This document shows, in pieces, positions 35,701-45,596 of a DNA stretch of 64,000 nt (positions within the stretch are counted from its first letter, which is position 1; every line of letters starts with the position of its first letter). Position numbers and translations under genes: made by a program. This stretch comes from Cryptomeria japonica. Its lineage: Eukaryota > Streptophyta > Pinopsida > Cupressales > Cupressaceae. Location of the stretch: contig NC_081413.1 in NCBI RefSeq assembly GCF_030272615.1, forward strand, positions 144,680,476 to 144,744,475. The letters run 5' to 3'. The notes under the pieces were generated by a model, which worked only from the letters and a program-made list of their open reading frames with translations, searched no databases and had not been told where the DNA came from.

Positions 35701-35967
35701 ATAAGCAACCGGATTTGAGATTTGTAGGAACTCCAATTGGTTCTACTCCCACGCCTGTAGATCCTTAAGAAATGTTATCTCAATCTGGATGCTTTAACGG
35801 TGACTCAAGAGATGAGCACAATAGATGCCATGGAAGAATAGGTCTCCTAGATGCAGACAAAGAAGGAAGTGGCTACCTCCTTACTTGAGTCCTCATCCTT
35901 ATCTATGAAACAATTTTTACAGGACTTCAAATCAGTTTTTGACAAGTTCTATTCCTTATTGTCATAA
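32714..35967 (+). pseudogene. LARD-1 ORF2, unknown protein of about 1,080 codons
   Basis: Starts MTSTSHTSSSTSVDSVSF. One frame with about ten stops runs from 32714 to 35440, where a small AAGCTTAA duplication shifts it; homology to the second copy (LARD-B) continues to a stop at 35965. In order: an N-terminal domain (about residues 1-200), a hydrophobic stretch (KFGQLLVELFFYFQGYFPGV), an acidic/basic middle (YEVMYDMLDGYASTL, basic KKKTRNNS-type), a helical domain (SSYKPLTHCQKTIKNIRRKV ... NKYKGLFFMRRRRLLLLEG), a ~110-residue Lys/Glu repeat, and a helical C-terminus (SSLAQLKLLC, AKKEHQKALN). I do not recognise it; a distant link to plant-transposon accessory proteins is possible but unproven. 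Confidence 0.65.
34720..35080 (+). repeat. Purine-rich Lys/Glu coding repeat in LARD-1 ORF2
   Basis: Almost pure A/G with units like GAGGAGAAGAGAAAGGAA, coding KEEEKRKEAKKKK-type sequence. Probably a long single helix or coiled coil. The antisense frames (Ser/Phe/Pro-rich) are by-products. The same section exists in LARD-B at 61150-61530 with different unit arrangement. Confidence 0.85.
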
Positions 35968-36210
35968 ACTCTTATTCTTTTAATACTAATGAAACATGGG
36001 TTAGTCTGTAATATTTTGTTGTCATTATTGGAAAAGGGGGAGAAGTATAAATTTTGAATGGTTTGATGTATACTTTCATGTTATTTCTATTAACAAGTAG
36101 TATACATTGTATTTTTCTGCAAAAGGGATAGTGTATATGCTTAGGGGGAGTAATTTTGATTATGGCATATTTTTGTTGTAAAACACTTAGATGTCAAAAT
36201 TTCCTTAGTG

Positions 36211-36236
36211 TTGCCATCAATGCCAAAGGGGGATAT
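36211..36236 (+). other. LARD-1 polypurine tract and upstream conserved sequence
   Basis: TTGCCATCAATGCCAAAG followed by GGGGATAT, directly against the 3' LTR. The non-purine half matches Copia-1, -3, -4 and -5 and LARD-B. Extra purine tracts lie at about 36033 (AAAAGGGGGAGAAG) and 36142 (TTAGGGGGAG). Confidence 0.75.
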
Positions 36237-37357
36237 TGTTGGCATTTTTGATGATTATGTTGTGATTGTCATTGATGGACACACACTTGCATTAAGATCA
36301 CTTTTATATGTATGAGTTATGCTCAACCAGCAATTGTTCCCAACCGGTATGATGCATTATAGTCCTTAGACTATTGGTGTTTTGTAGAAAGTGTTTACCG
36401 ATCTAAAGTGGTATGTTGACCCCAAGTGGTTCAAGGATCTCAAGTGGTACCAAGGATCAAAGCGGTAGAACACATATTTCCTAGTCTTCATTTTGTCAAA
36501 CCAGCAATCGGTATTTTGCTCAAATCGGTATTTTGTATGAACTGGTAATACTCTGTGATAAGTTACCAACCGACATTTTGTGATGAGTTACCATCCACCG
36601 ATTGTTTGATGATGCCGACACTTCAACAGTACTTTTTGTGTCATGTTACTAGATATGTCTAGATGCATTGAACCTAGGAAATTATATTGTAATCCTATTG
36701 GACCGACATGAAATCAGGTTCCTTTATAAGGACATCATGTCTAGGGTTTTAGGTTGTTGCTAGGGTTTAAGGTGGTTGATGAGTTAGAGAAAGTGTGAAT
36801 GTGTTGAAGACTGAAGAAATGCTAGAATGCATTAGAAATGAGCTATCAAGGATCTAACCAAGCAATCTGTGCTATTTGCTAGATCACTCACTTGTTGATT
36901 ACTTACATCTTTGACAAGTCTGAAGCCCTTAACTGGGTAGGCCCAAAAGCCTTTTTGTAAATCCTCTAACAAGGTGGTTCACATTCATGGATCTAAAATC
37001 CTCTAGCAAGGTAGCCTTTAATCAGACTTATCTCCTAATAGAGATTGAGATTCCTAACAGGATCTGTTCTGGAAAAGAACATTATATGATCTTAACCGGT
37101 CTGGTTCCTATTCTGCAGATATTTACTTGTGAGTTCTATCTCACCGTGGTTTTTCCCATTTGGGTTTCCACGTCAAAATATCTTGTGTTATGGTGTTTGT
37201 GCTTCTGTGGGTGAATGCATTATTTTCTATTTGGTTTGCATGTGTGCTAACCGGTTTATCTACTAAACTGTTTTACTGGTTTACTGTTAGTCTAGCAAAG
37301 TGTTTAAGTACACTGATTTTTGGCATACTAATTCACCCCCCCTCTTATTATTCATCA
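36237..37357 (+). repeat. LARD-1 3' LTR
   Basis: Starts TGTTGGCATTTTTGATG, ends ATTCATCA, same length as the 5' copy with scattered substitutions. The module at 37145-37172 is best preserved here: CGTGG and CCACG flank TTTTTCCC and GGGTTT. Followed by the AAACA duplication. Confidence 0.92.
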
Positions 37358-37362
37358 AAACA

Positions 37363-38205
37363 ATGATAAAAAAATGTTTGATACTTCACACAGAGTGACA
37401 TATAGGGATTTGAGGAGGGAAAAAGGATTAGAAGTTGTAGCTAAAAATTTAAGCCAAATTGTCAGGAGCAAGAGGGTAGGGTGACTTGGTCCTACATCTT
37501 TTGAGGAAACAAGTGGGATGTTTTCTAGATTAGGGAGACATAGAATCAATTGTCAGAAGATTGGGAAAAATTATTAGGACTAAGATGGTGGGAGTTACTC
37601 GATTCTACTTTTAATTCATGTAAAATTTTAACCTATCTATTGTCATTCGTTCTGTCAGAATCTTTGATTACAACAATTGAATCAATTTTCTTCACATAGA
37701 GAGAAAATGGTTGTGGATAGGGGTTTTCGTTGGATAAAACCCCGATTTTGGAATTAACCTTGAAATTGAAATGGAAATGGAATTGAATTGCAACAAAATG
37801 CTTTTCTTTTGAGGGAAAAGCTAGATCTAAATTTGAATTCTTTAAATTGAAGTTGATACCTTGATGATGAAGCTTTCTTGATTCCTCATGCCAAGGGTTT
37901 AGGATGTCATGTAAAATTTCTTCATGAAAGGTTGATCATGGATGCCATCTTGAATCCTTGAACTTGACTTGTTCTCTCCTTCAATACTTGATGAATGGTT
38001 GATCACTTTCTCACTAAAATTGAATTTTCTAAATACATCCATCATCAACTTCAAATGAGAGGCTAGGTCTCCTTTTATACTTAATCATCCAAAAATTATT
38101 TAAATTTTTGGAGCAGGCTGACATGAGACCTAAATTCTTGCCCAATTGAAGTGATCGTTGATGGCACTAAATTTAGGTCTTGATTAGGAGGACCAAGGTA
38201 ATGGG
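37363..38205. other. Unassigned DNA, right flank of LARD-1
   Basis: 843 bases without a recognisable domain. A/T-rich, with ATGGAAATGGAATTG-like runs and poly-A/T blocks. It ends where the Copia-5 LTR begins. Same old layer as 28166-29820. Confidence 0.5.
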
Positions 38206-39403
38206 TGCTAAACCCAAGGAAGGACTAAGAGGAGGGGGAGAATTAGTCTAAAATAAAAATTAATGTGAAAAATAAACAATTAAACAACCAAACACATCTA
38301 ACACATGAACACTAGGATTTTCTACATGGAAAAAGAAAATAGGGAAAAACCATGGTGAACACCTTCCCACAAAAATATATCTACTATGTATATCGGATTA
38401 CAATGAAAAAAGCTCATTGCTCTAGACTTACAAATCGAGGCTAACTACTCTTAGGGGAAGATACAAAAGAGGAAAGGATACAAAAGAGGACTTGCAAACA
38501 TGAAACTAACTGAATAGGGAAATATACAAAAATGATATGAAAAGAATGATCTCTTGATCATGAAGCTATCCGTGAACTCTGTATCACACGACCAACATCA
38601 ACACATGACTCAAACCTCAACTAACAACACTTTGTCTCATATCTTTGTCATAGTCTTAGCACAACTTGCATATCATTCAAACACAACTCTTATTTTCTTC
38701 TCTTCATCAAACCTCACTGACTATCTTCACATCACACATCTACACTCCATACCTCATTACTTAGTGAAATCAAACACATTCATCCTTATATATAATATGG
38801 ATCATCAAAGCTTGAACCAAGTTGGTAGGTGAACCAAAATAAATCTTCTGAACCAAAAATACACACTCAAATCCAATCCAAGAGAAAGAGGGGACCAAAA
38901 CACATCTTTCAAAGATCAATTCACCAATCCACAATCACCAGAATATAACTCATAGTATACCAACATGCTACACATCCATATAAGTAATTAATGATAAAAA
39001 ATATCCTCCAATGCAAAAAAATTAAATATAAATCTTGACACACTATGGTGAGACCCATAACACATTAAATTACCTTCCATGAATCATATCCAAACCCAAA
39101 GATAGGTCTAGCATAGAGTATCACAACCAACTATGAATAATTCTACAAAATTCAAAGAACACAATGATATTTCCGCACCATAAAAATTATCATATCCATG
39201 ATACCAAAACTATATCTAAAGAAGATAACAATAAAAAATAATATTAGCAATACTTTCTGGACTTGAACACTTTCGGAACAACCAATAGAAGAAGTGTATC
39301 ACCAACACAACAAGATATCTTTGCACCATAGACATTCTAGACCAACACAAATCTAGAACAAGTTTGACATTAGTGACAACCACATCAACACATACTTCTA
39401 ATA
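38206..39403 (-). repeat. Copia-5 3' LTR
   Basis: Starts TGCTAAACCC (start could be three bases earlier) and ends TTCTAATA, directly followed by ATCTCCCCCTTT, the complement of a polypurine tract. The hairpin is reduced to GACT (38223) with AGTC (38245). The G-run is broken by A. No second LTR lies in the window, so the left edge is approximate. Confidence 0.65.
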
Positions 39404-39679
39404 ATCTCCCCCTTTATCATTGATGGCAACACTTCACAACACTCGACTGAACTCAACCTACAACCAAAACTTGAAATTCATAAAACAATATTGCTTTGTC
39501 TTTATCTCTCCCAGAAACCAAGAAACTTCTCTATCTCCCCCCATTTACCATCAACTACAAAGGATTTAGCAACACTACAGACAAAACTTCTCCCCATGAG
39601 AGCAACCACAACATCAATCTAGGAAAAGACATAGGCATGAAAGCTCCTCCTAGAAAGATGCATCTCCATAATGCACCTA
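39404..39679 (-). other. Copia-5 polypurine tract and 3' untranslated part
   Basis: ATCTCCCCCTTT then ATCATTGATGGCAACAC, matching the pre-LTR signal of the other elements. More CTCCCCC tracts lie near 39533 and 39590. It ends at the target site of Copia-4 (GCTAG, 39680-39684). Confidence 0.65.
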
Positions 39680-39684
39680 GCTAG

Positions 39685-41170
39685 TGTTGGCATTACAATA
39701 GACAAGGAGAGATTGTTGGCATTTCAATAAGGTTATTGAGAAGGTTGTTGATGATTATGGATATAACTGATCAAGGATGTTTACTATCTTAATATTATTA
39801 TTTTTTCATTGATGTCAAGAAACTGATTTTCTAATTCAGTATGATGTTGCCATATCTTAAGAAGTATGATTTGATGAGTATAAAGATGTCGGTAAAAGAC
39901 ACAGACAAAATGGGATGAATAAGGGGAGGAATAAGTTATTCAATGGGCAACTATTACTGAGTTAGACAATGATGAGATTGTTTTGATATCCTACATATGT
40001 TGTTAATTGTAAGGTTAATACTAAACTATGTTACCGAGCAAAGAACCTAGTCGGTAAACCCTAAGGTTATCACTATCGGTTAATGAAGGTAGAATGTCTA
40101 CCGAGTGAAGTTTAGCATTTACCAAGTTGCAACTGAGTAGTAACAAAATGCATTGAATGAATAAAAGCATTATTTAATGAAGGAAGCTAATGAGCTGGAA
40201 CTGATTAAATGATTGGTATGCTGTGAATGAAGTTTGTTAAAGAATCTATGGTAAAGGAAAATCGGTAGGAAGATCTACAGCTCGGATTGAATCGCAATAC
40301 CCTAGCATAAGTTCCAAGAAATGTATGTAAGTTCCAAGGCGGGTAAAACATTTATCAGATCAAAGGATACATTGAACCTGGTCAAGATTGAAGATCTGAT
40401 AGCTATGATTGATAATGGGAAATGTGATCAAGGAGATTAAGTGGTTGGCAAATTGTTTATAAATAAGAAACTATTGATAAACAATGTATGCGAGCAAGTG
40501 TATGCATAGGGATACTACATAGTGATTACCGAGCATAGAAGCTTGAAGACCTATTTGAATAACAGAGTATAGAGCCCAGCAGATGGACAAGATAAAGTTC
40601 TATGTCTAGATTGTATTGAGAAAATAAGAATCTACTTTAGCATTTTAGATGTGAAGTTGCAGATAGATTTTTATTACTGTTATTTTGTGAAGTGATAGAA
40701 AATCTCTTAACTGAGTGGACTTAACAGTCTTATTTGTAAAACCCTCTAGCAAGGTGACATTCTAATTGAGTGTTTGAAATCCTTTAACAAGGTCACTTCT
40801 AACAAGGTGAAGATCTAACAGATCTGAGGGAAATCCCTTAACCGGGTCACATCTAGCAATGTGTTTGTAATCTTTAAGAGGATTTTCTTTTAACCGAGCA
40901 TACTCTAGAAGAGTATATTTCTTAGTGGGTTTGAAATCCCATAGTGGTTTTTCCCTATTTGGGTTTCCATGTTAAATTTGGTGTTATGAGTTTTATGATG
41001 TTTATATGCTTTTGAGTCTGCATGTTTAGCAGTTTTGGTTATATTACTGAAGTATATGTTACCAAGGTTGAATCTGTTGTTTTTATGGAAGATTAAGGTT
41101 GTATGATTCACCCCCCCTCTTATCCTATTAGCTTGGCATCTATACCTAACATTTAGTATCATATCTATCA
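39685..41170 (+). repeat. Copia-4 5' LTR
   Basis: TGTTGGCATTACAATAGAC ... ATATCTATCA. The first 30 bases contain TGTTGGCATT twice (39685 and 39715). TATA-like TTTATAAATAAG at 40456-40467 (46383 in the 3' LTR). It has the GTGGTTTTTCCC...GGGTTTCCA module (40944-40969) and the GATTCACCCCCCCTCTTA loop sequence (41105), but I see no convincing flanking stem. ACCGAG words are frequent. Confidence 0.92.
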
Positions 41171-41172
41171 AT

Positions 41173-41184
41173 TGGTATCAGAGC
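41173..41184 (+). other. Copia-4 primer-binding site
   Basis: TGGTATCAGAGC, exact iMet PBS, two bases after the LTR. Confidence 0.92.
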
Positions 41185-41235
41185 TTTGGACTCCGGAAGA
41201 AAAAGTTTAAAGGTACTTGAGGAAAAGATCCAAAG

Positions 41236-42170
41236 ATGTATAAGAGGGATGCACCGAAGTTGAACAAGTCAAGTTTCTCTACATGGCAGAAAAGGATGAA
41301 GCTGCATCTATTAGAAGTTGGAGAATATGTTGTATATTATCTGGAGAATGATTTCATTATAGTGAGCACCTATCCATTGACAATGGAAGAGATAAAAGAA
41401 AAGCAAGAACATATCCAAGCAATGATTGAAATAACATCTGCATTGACCGAGTCAGAATTTAATGATCTAGAAGGCTGCAATGATGCAAATGCAATGTGGG
41501 ACAAGGTCATATCTGTGTATGGTGGAGATGAACATGTTCAAAGAGAAAAAGTGGATAGTCTAAGAGGACAACTTGAATGTATGAGGATGAATGAAGGTAA
41601 GAACATAACCCAGTACAGTACAAGACTAAAGGAGATTGTCAATCAAATCAAAGGAGTAGGTGGAATTATTGAAGAAAAGGATATAACAAGTTGTTAAGAA
41701 CCCTTCTACCAGCTTATGCAATCTGAGTCTCTGCAATTAATGAATTGAGGTCTGTACCCAATATGCCAGTTTCTTTAGATGCTACTATTGGTATGCTACA
41801 TGCATTTGAGTTAAGTAACTTTGATAACAGTGGGTCATTGGTAAATAAAGTTGAATCTGCATTTAGTTCTTTTCATATTGGTGAATCTGATGATTACAAT
41901 GATAGAATGAGTAAGTACACTAAAGGGGATCATAGTGGAGCAAGTGAAAGATTTTGCAAGAACATGGAAGAAGTACACAAACTATATGAGGAAATCAGAA
42001 AGCAAGAAGAGTTTGAAGCACTATTAGCCAGAAGGTTACCAAGAGGCAAAGGTAAGTATAAAGGAAAACTACCTTTGAAATGTTTCAATTGTGATAAGAT
42101 AGGACATATGGCTTCTAACTGTCCTGACAAAGAATCTACTGAAAAGAGAGATTACCGAGATGATAGATAG
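41236..42170 (+). pseudogene. Copia-4 gag (decayed)
   Basis: Starts at ATG 41236 (MYKRDAPKLNKSSFSTWQKR), with the UBN2-type gag region (LEGCNDANAMWDKVISVYGG, SLRGQLECMRMNEGKNI). An in-frame break at 41695 is followed by 41745-42170 with a coiled-coil-like EEVHKLYEEIRKQEEFEALL and the complete knuckle CFNCDKIGHMASNC. Gag would form the particle and bind RNA. Confidence 0.85.
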
Positions 42171-42869
42171 AAAGATAATCATTATAGAGGACACTGAGAC
42201 TTTAGAAGAAGAGATAGAAAGTCATGCTTAATAGCCGATGAGGAATCAAATGATGATAAATCAGATGAAACTAATACAGAGGAACTAGTTTATGTGGCTA
42301 TCAAAGATGGATCAAATGAAGAAAGGTATGAAGAAAAAGCCCTAATATCTCACATAAATACTAATGATTCTTGGATCATAGATAGCGGATGCTCACATCA
42401 TATGATAGGTGATAAACACAAGTTTTTTATGTTAGAAGATTATGATGGAGGTTATGTAAGATTTGGTAATGATGCACCATGTCCGGTAAAAGGTAGAGGA
42501 TCTATAACACTTCTTGACAATTCAAGATGCAATGATGTTTATTGGGTTGAAGGATTGAAATTCAAATTGTTGAGTGTAGCACAACTAAACAATACAGGTT
42601 ACCAAATAGAATTTCAGAAAGGAATTGTCAAAGTTCATGACAAGAATGGAAAGTTAGCTACTACCAGGACACAAACAAAAAGTAACACATTTCACCTTGA
42701 CTCAACTCAGAACAAGTGTCTATATGCAAAGATAGATGATACCTGGTTATGGAATAAAAGGTTTTGTCATGTAAATTTTGATAATTTGATCAAAATAAGC
42801 AAGAAGCACCAAGTAAGAGGTCTACCGAGTCTTGAGAAACCTGAGAATGCTATGTGCCAAGGATGCTAG
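42171..42869 (+). pseudogene. Copia-4 protease and pre-integrase region
   Basis: After a Lys/Arg-rich linker, the protease core reads WIIDSGCSHHMIGDKHKF with DSG intact, followed by VRFGNDAPCPVKGRG and the pre-integrase zinc region (WLWNKRFCHVNFDNLIKI, ENAMCQGC). The stop at 42867-42869 ends the open stretch. The protease itself shows no lethal change that I can see. Confidence 0.85.
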
Positions 42870-43640
42870 ATGGGTAAAATGACAAGATCAAGCTTTACAA
42901 GAAGACAACTAAAATGTCTTAGATCAGATAGAGGAGGAGAGTTCACATTTGATGAGTTCAACTTATTCTGCAATGATCATGGTATAAAAAGACAAGTCTC
43001 TGCACCGAGAACTCCACAACAAAATGGGATAGCTGAGAGGAGAAATAGTTCTATTGTGGATTCTGCTAGAACCCTGATGATTGAAAAGAAAGTGCCACAA
43101 ACATTTTGGAGAGAAGCAATAAGCACAACAGTTTACACCCTGAACCGAGTACAACTGAAGAAAGGAACTTTGAAGACACCATATGAAATCTGGTATGACA
43201 AGAAACCTAATGTAAGTTAATTCAAAATATTTGGAAGTAGATGCTATGTACACAAAGATAATAGAAATGGAAAGTTTGATCAGAAAAGTGAAGAAGGAAC
43301 ATTTCTAGGTTATTCTTCTAGAAGCAAAGCATTTAAATGTCTGATCAAATCATCTAACAAAATAGTAGAAAGTGCAAATATGAAAATTGATGAATTTATA
43401 GAAAGAAATGATGAAGGAAACTCCAAAGAACCAAAAGATTATGATGAATTTGTCTATGTTCAACCGACAAGTCTTACTAAGAGAACTATAGAAGAAAGTG
43501 AAGAGAATATCCAGTTACCGAGTGATGAAGAAGATCATATAGAGCCTATCAAGCCTGTATTAGCCAAGTATGTTAGAAGACATCATGCATCAAGTTAGAT
43601 TATAGGAGATAAGGATGATTCAATAATGACAAGGAACAAA
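42870..43640 (+). pseudogene. Copia-4 integrase with internal deletion
   Basis: MGKMTRSSFTRRQLKCLRSD jumps from the pre-core GKM region straight to LKCLRSDRGGEF. The usual stretch between them (HTDLCGP ... DDYSRMMW ... LKEKS), about 70-80 residues with the first two catalytic Asp, is absent; Copia-1 and Copia-3 keep it. The rest is present: SAPRTPQQNGIAERRN (Glu), YTLNRVQLKKGTLKTPYEIW, a stop, then FKIFGSRCYVHKD and EEGTFLGYSSRSKA. Integration cannot occur without the Asp residues. Confidence 0.85.
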
Positions 43641-44380
43641 CTGAGACAGAACACATGTTTGATATCTGAATTTGAACCAAGAATAGTGAAAGAGGTATTC
43701 AACAGTGAAGATTAGATAAATGCTATGATAGAAGAGATTGATCAAATCAAGAAGAATGACACATGGACACTGGTCCCAAGACCGAAGGAAAAAAATGTAA
43801 TCGGTACAAAATGCATTTTCAGAAACAAGCTGAATGAAAAAGGTGAGGTCATTTGAAATAAAGCAAGACTAGTTTGCAAAGGTTATGCCCAAGAAGAAGG
43901 AATTGACTATGGTGAGACTTTTGCACCTGTGGCTAGACTTGAAGGAGTAAGAACATTGTTGGCATATGCTGCTTTCAAAAATTTCAAGGTATATCAAATG
44001 GATGTCAAATTTGCATTTTTGAATGGTATATTAGAAGAAGAAGTTTTTATTCAAGAACCTGAAGGATTTGTTGAAGACAAGAATAAAGATCAGGTATGTA
44101 AATTGAACAAAGCTTTATATGGTCTGAAACAAGCACCTAGAGCATGGTATGGAAGATTGCACTCTTATTTAATCAAGATTGGTTTTATAAGAACAAGTGA
44201 AAACAACAATATGTACATGAAGAATGAAGGAAATGGAACACTGATCTCAACCATATATGTTGATGATATTATATTTTGTGGAAATGACTCTCTATGCAAG
44301 AACTTTGGAAATGAAATGAGCAAATAATTTGAGATGTCATTAATTGGTGAGATAAAGTATTTTATAGGTTTATAAATACT
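43641..44380 (+). pseudogene. Copia-4 reverse transcriptase
   Basis: Readable motifs: NDTWTLVPRPKEKNVIGTK (43755), [55 protein letters not shown] and the intact catalytic box [13 protein letters not shown] (44250). Stops at 43716, 43855, 44325 and nearby. This is the only copia RT in the window with a classical YVDD. Confidence 0.87.
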
Positions 44381-44384
44381 GTAA

Positions 44385-45210
44385 ATGAAAGATGAGATTT
44401 TCATTACTCAATCCAAGTACATAAAGGAAATCTTGAAGAAATTTGGAATGGAGGATTCAAAACTAGTAAGTACTCCTATGACTACCAACTGTAAATTATC
44501 AAAGAATGATGAATCTGCATCTGTTGATGAGACACTTTACCAATCCATGATTGGAAAACTACAATATGTTGTTCATAGAAGGCCAGATATAACACATGCA
44601 GTAGGTATAGTTGCAAGATTCTCTTCAGATCCTAAGGAAACACACATGACAACAATCAAGAGAATTTTCAGATGCTTGAAAGGCACTGAGGATTATGGCT
44701 TAGTATATCAGAAAGGAAATGACTTTGATTTAAAAGTTTATACTGATGCTGATTGGGTAGGCAACATTGATGATAGATAAAGAACAAGTGGAGGAGCTTT
44801 CTTTTTAGGAGAAAGACTAGTGAGTTGACTTAGCAAGAAACAAGGATGTGTTTCACAGTCAACAAGAGAAGCTAAATATGTTGCTGCAGCATTGAATGGT
44901 ACCAATATAGCATGGATCAATCAACTGTTGGAAGGTATAAATGAAAAAGTTACCGAGCCAGTAACTACATTATGTGACAATACTAGTGCCATTAACATTT
45001 CAAAGAATCCAGTTATGCACTCTAAGACAAAGCACCATCTCTATCAAATATCATTATATTAGAGAAGAAGTTCAAGAGAAGAAAGTGGTGTTGGAGTATG
45101 TTAGCACAAAGGAACAAATAGCAGATATCTTTACCAAGCCACTACCAAGGGACACTTTTGAGTATCTTAGAAGTAAGTTAGGGGTCCTACCCCTATCTTC
45201 CATTCACTGA
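44385..45210 (+). pseudogene. Copia-4 RNase H
   Basis: YIKEILKKFGMEDSKLVSTP, the MIGKLQYVVHRRPDITHAVG region, then YTDADWVGNIDDR, a stop at 44778, GGAFFLGERLVS, a TGA where Trp is expected (44826), and AKYVAAALNGTNIAW. A shift near 45010 is followed by the C-terminal ADIFTKPLPRDTFEYLRSKL ending at 45210. TGG-to-TGA at the Trp codon is a G-to-A change. Confidence 0.85.
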
Positions 45211-45596
45211 CTGAGTTCGGTGAACACAACAATTCAATGACTCTACAGAATATCTTTTAGGAGTTGATGCTGATTTACAAACTTTAGGATGTTTTCTAAA
45301 GGTGTATAGGAAACAATACAGGGAATAGGAATTGGAGACAAAATGCTCTGACCGAGACTAAGTTGACACATAATAGTAGGAAATCACTTCATACAAGAAG
45401 AAATTATGTTTTAGTTCTTTACTTTTTGGCATTGTTGTTAAAGGGGGAGAAGACTGAAGAAAAGAGGAGAAGACTAATGTATGGGTGAGAAGACTGATGA
45501 CAAGGGGAGAGCATTTCAACATTTCAGAATATCACAGCAATTTGAATCAGTTAGGTCAAATCAATTGGTTTTGCCATAAATGCCAAAGCGGGAGAT
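45211..45596 (+). other. Copia-4 3' untranslated region and polypurine tract
   Basis: Contains repeated GGAGAAGACT words (45449-45500) and ends with TTGCCATAAATGCCAAAG then CGGGAGAT against the 3' LTR. Confidence 0.7.

Larger units (their letters stand above)
29821..37357 (+). mobile_element. LARD-1, complete non-autonomous LTR element
   Basis: Two 1,121-base LTRs (29821-30941, 36237-37357) and perfect 5-base target duplications AAACA (29816-29820, 37358-37362). PBS follows the 5' LTR and a GGGGGA-type polypurine tract precedes the 3' LTR. The 5.3-kb interior holds a zinc-knuckle frame (30992-32194) and a long unknown frame (32714-35967) but no protease, RT, RNase H or integrase. This is the structure called LARD or TR-GAG in plants. 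PBS, PPT-adjacent sequence and LTR modules match the Copia elements nearby, so Copia machinery probably moved it. Confidence 0.9.

Noticed and set aside
29821-37357. Endogenous pararetrovirus or envelope-bearing retrovirus
   Set aside because: No RT, movement protein, coat or envelope-type signal peptide and membrane anchor is seen in ORF1 or ORF2.
41095-41125. LTR-end hairpin in Copia-4
   Set aside because: The C-rich loop sequence is present but the flanking bases do not form a convincing stem in either LTR.
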